The position numbers and the translations under genes were made by a program. Shown piece after piece: positions 41,076 to 49,370 of a DNA stretch of 64,000 bases. The DNA is from Haematococcus lacustris (Eukaryota > Chlorophyta > Chlorophyceae > Chlamydomonadales > Haematococcaceae), in assembly GCA_030144725.1 (NCBI GenBank), contig JASKMD010000008.1:13968915-14032914 (forward strand). The letters are read 5' to 3'. Position 1 is the stretch's first letter. Each line of letters starts with the position of its first letter. The notes below the pieces were generated by a model that was not told the origin of the DNA, did not search any database, and was given only the letters and a program-made list of their open reading frames with translations.

Positions 41076-43298
41076 TAGGGTACGCCCATATAATTATAGT
41101 TGGCTCGGATTCCTATAAAAAGCTATAATTATAGGCTATAGGACTATAATTATAGCCTGGCTCAGTGCACAGCAGCCTAGTGCGAGAGGTCACGAGTTCG
41201 AACCCACGCAAGAGCGTACTTTTCAGGCCAAGCAGCCTAACGGCTGACGGCTTAAGCGGCCTAACGGCTGACGGATTAAGCCACATCATCATCACGCAAA
41301 GTCAGCCTAAACTACCCGAAGCAACCCGCATGTTCATTACAAGCTCGTACACAAGACAAGAGAGTTCATGACGGTGTGACGTTAGGAGGCAGTCCATGTT
41401 AGCTAGGCCTATGCGAAGATGTTGATGCGAACGTCCTTGGGGAGGGCGAGCGTGTCCGTCTCATCCCTAGAGTTTGCCTTCAAATACACAAGCTTCTCGG
41501 CCTGCTCCACGCTGAGCTTACTGCGAAGTCCGTTGCGGTAGATGGAGGTCCACACTGACCAGTTGCGCTCAGCCGCTGCCGTAGATACGTGGACTGAAAG
41601 CAACCGAACGGCTGCTTTTGCCAAGATGGGAAACTGCAAGTTGACAATGGCAGAAGAATGGGGGATTGGTAGTGGCAGGGGGCTAGGGAAGAAGGGATGA
41701 AGGGAAGGCAATCAGGAAGGAATATAGGTAATGAAGACACACCTGCTCAGCCGCTGTGACAGACCAGAATGCCCGACGGCTGTCCAGGTCAGCAATGTAC
41801 GTGACAGTGGGTTGGCCGGGCTCTGTGACAATCCTGCTGGTACGGAGGATAGAGTTTGCTTGTCTGACCATGGCTGGAGACCAAGGTGTGTTCTGAAAGC
41901 TGTCCAACTCGCGTAGAGTAGCTTGATACGAAGCTCCAGCCAGACGGGCCACCTCCGGCACCAAGTGCTCGAACTGCTCCTCACTCAGATGATCCACAGG
42001 TGGCAAAGGCTTGGCCGTCCCACCCATGGAACGGAAGTTCACAGGGTCTAACACCCTGCAGTGCATGTATGCATGTATGCATGTGCATGTGAATCAGGCA
42101 TGGGGTGGTGCATGGGGTAAATGAGGTGCATGGGATGGTCGTGGTCATGGGGTGCATTGCATGCATGACTAGGCAAGGTAAGAAGAAAGAGATGTAGGGG
42201 GCTGGGAGGGGGTGGGCATGGCTGGGAGGGGGTGAGCATGGCTGGGAGGGGGTGGGCATGGCTGGGAGGGGGTGAGCATGGCTGGGAGGGGGTGGGCATG
42301 GCTGGGAGGGGGTGGGCATGGCTGGGAGGGGGTGGGCATGGCTGGGAGGGGGTGGGCATGGCTGGGAGGGGGTGGGCATGGCTGGGAGGGGGTGGGCATG
42401 GCTGGGAGGGGGTGGGCATGGCTGGGAGGGGGTGGGCATGGCTGGGAGGGGGTGGGCATGGCTGGGAGAGGGTGAGCATGGCTGGGAGGGGGTGGGCATG
42501 GCTGGGAGGGGGTAGGCATGGCTGGGAAGGGGGTGGGCAAGGCTTGCGCACCTGGAGCATCTCATCCAACTCAGCTCCCACGACTCGGCGTAGCTCTCCA
42601 TAAGCATCTCTTAGGCCTGTGGTTCTTGCTTGTTTAGCTGTAGGGCAGACCGCATCGAATGAGGCAAAGACCGCTCTAAGGAACGGGTTGTCAAGGCATG
42701 CGAAGGTGACACCAGCGCTTGCCACAAACATAACCATCTTCTTGGCAACGTCATTTTGCTCCATGGGTGCCCCCTTGCGCTTGGCTGCGGCATGACATGC
42801 ATAGTTGCTTATCAGGGAAGATTAGCTTTGACTGGACATCAGTAGTTTGGCTGAGGTTGCTTGCCTGAAGTGCCCTGGGTGGCTTTGGGGGTTGGCGGGC
42901 TGTGCGGACGAGCACGCATCGCACAGTGCTCGTCATGTTTGCATTGGGAGTCGGTGGGGTTGATGATGCCGAGCTCTTTGTTGCACGCATGCGATGACGA
43001 CCAGCTTCTTTATTAGGCTGATTCGGACAACGTAGTTGGCCCGCACAGTGCAGCCTTTGAGCTGGTTGTACACCTGAGCGACGGTGCTTTTCTTTCCTCC
43101 AAAGGTTTGCGTGGTGGTATGGGCAAACTTGGGCAGACCATCCGACCCTAGCGCATTGGGGTCATCGGGGCTAGGCGCAGCCATTGCGCTGGTCGGCGGT
43201 GGAAGCGGATGCAAGATTCGAGGACCTATAAAAACTATAAAAGTGCTCAAGCCATATAAAACTATAAATATAATTATAGTCGGGCCGGTCGCTCCCTA
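41076..43298 (-). mobile_element. hAT transposon, internally deleted, with 8-bp target duplication
   Basis: 2,223-bp element flanked by a perfect GCCATGCA duplication (41068-41075 and 43299-43306). Termini are TAGGGTACGCCC and, inward from the right, TAGGGAGCGACC; both subterminal regions are rich in TATAATTATAG. The minus-strand coding remnants are hAT transposase: an N-terminal part near 43200-42930 (FAHTTTQTFGGKKSTVAQVY), MEQNDVAKKMVMFVASAGVT at 42764, FRSMGGTAKPLPPVDHLSEE at about 42040, and the C-terminal dimerisation segment (LLSVHVSTAAAERNWSVW, then LSVEQAEKLVYLKAN) ending at 41409. The RNase-H-like catalytic core between DEMLQ and the DPVNF block is missing, with a minisatellite at that point. 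It cannot transpose on its own. Confidence 0.92.
42205..42540 (+). repeat. 20-bp minisatellite inside the hAT element
   Basis: About 16-17 copies of CATGGCTGGGAGGGGGTGGG with few variants, sitting where the transposase catalytic core should be. Confidence 0.97.
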
Positions 43299-43435
43299 GC
43301 CATGCATGGATGACATGCATGGGTGGCCGCTGCTCGCTGGCGCACTAGGAAGACCTCCCCAAAAATGCGCCATGACGCGCCTCACATATGTATATAGCGT
43401 GGCTTGAGGTCTCCTCCCACATGGGATCCCACACC

Positions 43436-43540
43436 TCCAGCCCCCTTGTCCCTCACTAGGGCCTCCATTTGAGCCGGACCAGTAGTAGCCACTAGCAGCC
43501 ACCAGCGGGAATCTACTAGTGGGCAATCGTCGGAAAGTTT
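43436..43540 (-). mobile_element. Solo Fanzor-family right end (copy G)
   Basis: Terminal about 100 bp only: CCCCTTGTCCCTCACTAGGG, CCATTTGAGCCGGACCAGTA and AATCTACTAGTGGGCAAT, after which similarity stops in the middle of the palindrome. Confidence 0.85.
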
Positions 43541-44340
43541 CGGACCTCTTCCGAACCTCTCATTCGCGACTGATCAGGACTTCTAATTGTGCACTAAATG
43601 TGAGGTTCGGGGTCGCTCTGAAAACCGCAATTTGGCATTGGAAATGACAGGTTGCCCGACCTCTAAACATGGTCTGATTCACAGGTAGTTCAGAGGGGTC
43701 TAAATTAGTGCTGAATGTGAGCTTGGAAAGCTATGTATTTGTGTAGAATCATAGCTGATTCATAGGGCTCTAAATCCCCTCTAAAAAGCGGTGTATTAGA
43801 GGTAATCCAGCTGTAGTTTAGTGGTATATCAGAGGTGAACCAGCTGTGCGTGTGTGGTGTTTTAGAGGTGATTTAGTTTGTGATTTGGTGGCGTATTGGA
43901 GGTGACTCAGCTATCAATCTGTGGTGGATCAGAGGTGACTCAGATGTGAATCATTACTGGTTACTTGCACAAGGAAACTGCAAAGTACAACGCAACGCAA
44001 CACCTCGCAAAGGCACTACAGTACACACGTCACCACGCTCAAACACCTTGCAAAACTCCGCAAAGGTACTGCAAAGTACATAATTCCACACACAAACAAC
44101 TCGCAATACAACTCACTAATATACCCTCAACTACCCTAAACAAATATACTCACAACTCACCAATATACCTACCTCGCAAACCACTATAAAAGACGTGCAT
44201 CGGCGTTAACCCCTCACTACGAACACCTCCAGTTTACTACATGACAGTTTACCTGACAGTTTACTACATTGTGACAAGGTGACACGGTGACAAGGTAACA
44301 CGGTAACACAACACAACACAACACAACACAACAGTAACAC
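43541..44340 (+). other. Low-GC stretch with degenerate repeats, no gene
   Basis: 43660-43960 holds diverged tandem units around TCAGAGGTGA(A/C)(T/C)CAGCTGT; 43970-44200 is strongly A/C-biased with repeated CTCGCAAA, CAAAGTAC and CAACTCACTAATATAC pieces; 44270-44370 is an ACACAACACA-type simple repeat. The strand asymmetry and composition differ from all neighbours. No long reading frame has coding character. Confidence 0.6.
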
Positions 44341-44843
44341 AACAACGTGACAACACAACACAACACAATGGGGCTTGGCTTGGCTGGGCCGGGCAAGGAG
44401 AGCGTGGTTGTATGGCTGCAGTCCCCTGGCTGCACCTCCCCACTATACCTCCCCACTATGGCTGCAGTTTTATTCATGCCTTGCTGCCCCTGCCAAACTG
44501 CTGCCCCTGCCAAACTCATGCCTGCTAGCACCACACTGGTTGCTGCTCAATGCTGCGCCTCTTTGCCTCGCGTCTTGGCTGCTCCCCTTGGCCCCTTGGC
44601 TGGCTCCTGGGTATGGGAGGGGTAGGCAGTCTCAGGTTGGAGTCTCAACCAGCCTGTCATGGGAAGGGTTGCCTCTCATCGCTGATGTCAGCTGGCTGTT
44701 GTTGGGTGTTGGTCAGAGAGGAGGGAAGGTGGGTGAAACCATGACTGTTAGACCTGCAATGAACAGGGGGTGTGGCAACGGTTTGGCTGGGTAATGGGTG
44801 CAACATATTGGCAATAGTGGCCCGACTCAAACGGTGTTCAAAC

Positions 44844-44949
44844 GGTGTTTCAGCTGCTGGGCGTGTTCATGGGGGCAGCGCTGCTGGCCTCCATCCCAAG
44901 TGGGGTAAGTGTCAGGCAGCAGCACCCCGGCCCTCAAGGCTCTGCAAAC
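44844..44949 (+). repeat. Second copy of TMEM186 exon 2 and its donor, next to Fanzor copy F
   Basis: Reads GGTGTTTCAGCTGCTGGGCG through ATCCCAAGTGGGGTAAGTGT to the F right end. It is nearly identical to the reverse complement of 39731-39838 (exon 2, its GTAAGT donor and the intron sequence up to copy E's right end). The order ORF, right end, host exon is the same at both loci. A further fragment of Fanzor right-end arm (GGCAATAGTGGCCCGACTCA) lies just outside, at 44811-44840. Confidence 0.9.
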
Positions 44950-45057
44950 AGCCCCCTCGTCCCTCACTAGGGCCTCCATTTGAGCCGGACCAGTAGTAGC
45001 CACTAGCAGCCACCAGCGGGAATCTACTAGTGGGCAATAGTGGCCCGACTCAAATGG

Positions 45058-45215
45058 TGTTATTGGGCTGTGTGGAGTAAACCCAGTGCACATGGCACAT
45101 GAGCCGCCTACCACCTACATTATTGCCTGACCCGTTAGGGCTATCGTGTAGAGTTGGCATGACAAAACATGCACTAATCGTAAGCTGATGACAGCTCAGA
45201 TGGGGGGGGCACACA
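45058..45215 (-). ncRNA. Candidate omega-RNA core of Fanzor copy F
   Basis: The segment between the stop codon and the palindrome (core read on the minus strand: GCCCTAACGGGTCAGGCAAT, then AATGTAGGTGGTAGGCGG). It matches the same position in copies A, B and E with a short hairpin whose arms vary together. RNA status is inference. Confidence 0.45.
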
Positions 45216-47896
45216 CTACTGTGCCACAGCAGGCTGCTGCTGCTGCTGCTGGGCCTTTGGTGGCTTGTCTCGCAGCCGCTTGTAGCCCAGGCCAGGGTAC
45301 TCCTTGCCCTTGGCTGGCAGCGCTCCCTGGTCTGGCCAGTAGCACAGCTCCAGCGGCCGCCACCTGCTCTCCCCAATGCGTTGCATGTTCAGCGCTGCAT
45401 TGCAGTCCCTGTCCAGCCATCTGCCTGGCTGTGGGGCTGGCTTGGCTTTGGCAGCCTTGCCCTTGCCCTTGCCTTTGCCCTTGGTGGGCTCAGCTGCCGG
45501 CTCAGCCATGGTGCGCTTGCTGCGCTTGGCTGGAGGGGGAGTGCTGGGCCCTGGCTCTGAGGCTGCTGCCGGTGTGGCTGCCTGGCTGCTGCGTGGGGCC
45601 TGTGGGGGCTTGCGGGGGGCCACTACAGGGCACCACATCAGGCCCTTTACTGGTTGGTCACGCTGCTGGCTCCAGGCTGGGCGCACCAGGCGGTGTTCCA
45701 CCTGCCCTGCTGGGGGCTTCCAGCCTGCAGGCCTTGTGGCACTGAGTTTGTTCAGCTCCTCCTCACAGGGCTGCTGGCCATTCACTGCTGAGCTGACCCG
45801 GCTGGTGCGGTGCTCATCCTCAAGCACCACCCTGCCTCGTCGCTGGCCTGCGCCCCTGGGCCTGCACACCACCTTGCAGCAGGCTCGCAGCACCGCATCA
45901 GCACCCCACCCACCCCCAGTGCCAATGGTAGCTGCACCAAAGAGCACCACCAACTGCTTGGCATGCCCATGGCGCTCCATGGACAACTCCTCCATGTCCT
46001 CCTCCAGCTGCAAGCATGCACACAAGGCACATACATGGTGGCTGACATGGTGGCACACGGTTAGGCATGGCACAATCAAGAACTCTTTCGTTTCGTGCCC
46101 GACCCACCACCTCTCAGTCCTTTACCCTCCCCCCCTCCCTCCCAGTCCCTTACCCTCCCTCACCCACTCTCACCTTGTTGAAGAACTGCTCCAGCGCCCG
46201 GTCCTGGGCTCCGTACAGCCTCAGCCGCTGCCGTGCCCACTTGGGGTCCAGGTTCACCTCCCACACCGCATCCCAGGTGGCCAGGGCGACGGTGATGTGC
46301 TTCAGGTTTGCCTCCAGGGAGGTGCCGGCTGAGCTTGCTGCTGCCAGGTGCTGGAGGTGGGGCTTGATCGGTGCAAGCCACCGCTCTGTGTCACGGCGGG
46401 CATTGTTCAGGTCGCTGGGGCATGCTTCACCTCGCCCTTGGTCAGCTTCCACCGGCGCAGCTGGTCTGCCATCAGCTCCCTGCCTATGTGGGGGAGTCCC
46501 ATTGCATGCGCCGCTGCTGCTGCTGCACTTGGGCGGCTGCTGCTGCTGCTGCTGCTGGCAGCTGGGGGTGGGGCTGGAGGAGGGGGAAGGGGGCGCGTGT
46601 AGTGCACGCACACGCTGACACCGTCAGTGTCCACCGTCCTCTCAAATGCAAACTCCTTGTTACGAAGCTTGTTGGTGTTGAACCACCTGGCCCAGTGCTG
46701 GCTCAGTGCTGGCTCTGAGGTGAATGCTGCCCGGGTTTCCGTGGTTAGGCCCAGCTGCTTGCATACCCCATGCAGTACCCTGCTGTCCACCTTGATGAAG
46801 TGCACCCCCGCCCTGGCCATGGGGGTGAGGGTGAAGGGGGGTGGACAGGTCAGGGTCCGGGGACCAACCCCACGCCTCTTGCCGCGCTTTGGTTGCCCTG
46901 GCACAGGGGGGGTGTGGGGCTGCTGCCACTGCTCTAGCCACCGGCACACATGCACTGCATGTCGCATGCGGCAGGGCAGGGGCAGGGTGTCCTGCAGGGA
47001 GCCTTGCTTCTTCATGCCCAGTAGGCGACGGTGCTTGCCGGCCTCCTCTATCTTGTACGCCACATGCCCCTTGTCCAGGGCGGCGGCCTTCAGCTACGAG
47101 CTCTTGGCGTTGATGCCATACCCGCACGCCATCTTGATGAACAGCTGCGCCTCCTCACCGCTCCAGCCACGCTGGGCCCTGGCTGCATTGACGTACAGCT
47201 TGACAAAGCGCTCTGCAGGTCAGGTACAGGTCAGGCCAGGTCAGGTCAGGTCAGGTCAGGTCCAAGTTCGGGGTCTAGTCACCACCATCACTTGCCTGGG
47301 TTGGAGTAATGCTGCTGCATGGCCACCGCCAGCTGCATGGAGTGTGCGTCGATGGTGTTGGCGTCACCCGCCAGGTTGATGCTGCCCAGCTCCTGCAGCT
47401 TGGCCAGAAGCGCCTGGTTGCTGGGGTCCTCAAAGGCTGGCATGAGCATGGGGTGGCGGTGCTGCCCTGGGCGCACAAGGCGCCGCTGCAGCTGGTTGTA
47501 GACTGTCGAAGTTGGGGTTGGCGAAGAACTTGCAGAAGTCTTTCAGCTGCCTCAGCATCGCTGGGTCCTCGCAGTCGAGGGGCATGGGGGGGCCAGTGGG
47601 TGCTGCGGGTGCAAGGGCTGTCAGGCGGGCGCTGCAGCGCCTTTGGGGGGGTTGCGTGACTGGCTCAGGTTCTGGCTCTGACTCCGAGTCAGACTGTGGC
47701 TCTGGCTCAGAGTCACAATCTGACTCGGAGTCAGAGTCAGTGTCACACTACATGCTGGCAGGCTGGGCAGGGGTAGGCTGGGCAGGGGCCCGTGGGGGGA
47801 GTGGGGGTAGGGGGGGAGCATCAGGGGGTTGGGGGGGCTGCACGGCTGGAGGCTGAGGGGCGCTGGGGAAGCCCGGGGTAGGGTAGCCCACCAGGC
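45216..47896 (-). pseudogene. Fanzor (eukaryotic TnpB-like, OMEGA) protein gene, disrupted
   Basis: Reading order on the minus strand: Pro-rich and acidic N-terminus (DSDSESDCDSEPEP), QLKDFCKFFANPNFD, YNQLQRRLVRPGQHRHPMLM, a GC-AG intron (CCAG|GCAAGT near 47295 to 47217), ERFVKLYVNAARAQRGWSGE, FAFERTVDTDGVSVCVHYTR, WKLTKGEVKHA, WARQRLRLYGAQDRALEQFF, a GT-AG intron (about 46177-46013), VVLFGAATIGTGGGWG, VVLEDEHRTS (RuvC-II region), a zinc-finger remnant (RGLMWCPVV) and RuvC-III (WLDRDCNAALNMQRIGE). Lesions are TAG at 47748-47750, a frameshift near 47503, TAG at 47094-47096 and a frameshift near 46415. At the RuvC-I site the sequence reads GLPHIGREL without the expected DPG Asp. It is inactive as it stands. 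Confidence 0.85.
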
Positions 47897-47912
47897 ACGT
47901 CAGAAAAATGCG

Positions 47913-48321
47913 CTAGACAAACAATGAAGCGATGACGCGGAGCTGGGAGTGGATTTTAGCCCGCAGCCGGAGGTGCTCCCGCAGCTTGCGCCTGGTCTTC
48001 TTGCAGCCGCGCAGCACTGCGCCCTCGGGGACCTTGATGACCTGCAGCCAAGCACAGTTGCCATTTTGACAGGCCAAGACACACTGCGGGGACACAAAGA
48101 GTGCGGGGACACATAAGGCGGGGGCGGCACCTGACGTCTGCGCGTGGTCCAGCCATCCCGACGCTCCTGTCGTTGCTTGCCTTGAGGGGAACGAGACGCT
48201 GCGATGGAACCAACAGGAGCGACGGGTTATCACACAGCGCGGTACTCACGTAGCCCACAGTCGGCTAGGGACACGAACCTTTCTGTTTCTTTCCCGGGCC
48301 CTTCCGCTTGTCCATAGCCAT
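47913..48321 (-). CDS. Small very basic protein, three exons, not recognised
   Basis: Exons 48279-48321, 48131-48198 and 47913-48041 join in phase (phases 1 and 0) to a protein of about 79 residues. It starts MAMDKRKGPGKKQK, continues SRSPQGKQRQERRDGWTTRR and ends VIKVPEGAVLRGCKKTRRKL then REHLRLRAKIHSQLRVIASL. High Lys/Arg content suggests nucleolar or RNA/ribosome-related function, but no family is recognised. Its stop codon lies against the left end of Fanzor copy F, so the natural C-terminus may have been lost or changed by the insertion. Confidence 0.5.
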
Positions 48322-48386
48322 CACGCGATGCGCAGTGAGACGGGCGGTGGCCTTTTCAAGCAACTTGGGTTTCCCGTGAAAATACA

Positions 48387-48545
48387 CGGTTGTGTGACGC
48401 TACATTCGTCGGCTTGTGACGCTACATTCGCAGGGCCCCTAGCAGCCTCCATGATCCAGCACTTGATCCAGCCTTGATCCAGCCCAGGGCACCACATTAG
48501 GCCCCGCACTGGCTGGTCATGCTGCTGGCTCCAGGCTGGGCGCAT
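48387..48545 (-). mobile_element. Fanzor-family fragment (copy H) with the 105-bp module of copy A
   Basis: Encodes RPAWSQQHDQPVRGLMWCP of the zinc-finger region, followed directly by the module (GGATCAAGTGCTGGATCATG, GTAGCGTCACAAGCCGACGA) that also occurs at 8448-8555. It lies just upstream of the small basic gene. No right end is present. Confidence 0.75.
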
Positions 48546-48722
48546 CCTTACAGCTGTTTGTCCTAACAGTAGGCCGTGTGGCTATTAGGAGGATGAGTGT
48601 CATCGTGCTAGGCCTTGTAGGTGTCAAGGGTGCCCCAAGGATGTAAGATCGACAGTAAAGGGTCATTCCCACAGGCCAACAACCTGCAGGACACTCTGAA
48701 ATCCCAGCTTACACCTCCAGCC
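48487..48722 (-). repeat. Repeat R3, first copy (second at 54998-55232)
   Basis: Shares GTGTGGCTATTAGGAGGATG, TCATCGTGCTAGGCCTTGTA, ATGTAAGATCGACA and CCAACAACCTGCAGGACAC with 54998-55232 in the same orientation. In both places it joins the Fanzor segment coding for the GLMWCP region. Confidence 0.85.
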
Positions 48723-48778
48723 CAACCAGCTAATATAACATGGGAAATATGTTTGACTGTGGATATTCTCGCATATTG

Positions 48779-48851
48779 GGTGCCAGCAGCCCCTGTCGTA
48801 AACCATTGGTCACACTCCCTGGCGTGCCTGCTGCCACCTTGATGTCACCGT
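48779..48851 (+). repeat. Left part of the split duplicated block
   Basis: Matches 13167-13231 (GCCCCTGTCGTAAACCATTG, CACTCCCTGGCGTGCCTGCT). The match stops at GATGTCACC. The continuation is found at 52097 beyond 3.2 kb of satellite DNA. Confidence 0.85.
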
Positions 48852-48861
48852 ATGTCACCTT

Positions 48862-49120
48862 GATATCGCGCAGCCATGTCCACCACCTCCTCCTGCTAGC
48901 AGCCCGCGCGGACATATGGCATATCGCGCAGCCATGTCCACCACCTCCTCCTGCTAGCAGCCCACGCGGACATATGGCATATCGCGCAGCCATGTCCACC
49001 ACCTCCTCCTGCTAGCAGCCCGCGCGGACATATGGCATATCGCGCAGCCATGTCCACCACCTCCTCCTGCTAGCAGCCCGCGCGGACACAGGGCATATCG
49101 CGCAGCCATGTCCACCACCT
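48862..49120 (+). repeat. 58-bp tandem repeat, about 4.5 copies
   Basis: Unit contains GCGCAGCCATGTCCACCACC, TCCTCCTGCTAGCAGCCC and GCGGACATATGGCATATC. Copies are nearly identical. Confidence 0.95.
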
Positions 49121-49370
49121 CCTCCTACTCACATCGTTCCTCCTGCTCACCTCCTGCTCACCTCCACCTCCTTTTTCACCTCCACCTTCATCTTCCACTA
49201 CACCTCCACCTCCTTCTTCACCTCCATCTCCACCTCCATCTTCACCTCCACCTCCATGTTCACCTCCACCTCCTTCTTCACCTACACTTACCTCTTCACC
49301 TACTCCCCACCCACCATCGCCACATACACCCCCATCTCCATCTCCACCCTTACCCTCATCTTCGACCTGG
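49121..49370 (+). repeat. Pyrimidine-rich CACCTCCA-type simple repeat
   Basis: Degenerate array of CACCTCCACCTCCTTCTT-like units, almost pure C/T/A on the plus strand. Confidence 0.9.

Larger units (their letters stand above)
44950..47905 (-). mobile_element. Near full-length Fanzor element (copy F)
   Basis: The longest copy, about 2.95 kb. The right end is at 44950 (CAGCCCCCTCGTCCCTCACT), with the palindrome at 44976-45057. The coding region runs from about 47896 to 45216. The left boundary is placed just inside the stop codon of the neighbouring small basic gene (47913), where similarity to that gene ends. No target duplication could be assigned, as expected if Fanzor elements insert without one. 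Confidence 0.8.

Noticed and set aside
42048..42764. 238-codon Pro/Ser/His-rich ORF in the hAT element
   Set aside because: Only the first 70 codons are transposase; the rest is the 20-bp minisatellite read in frame.
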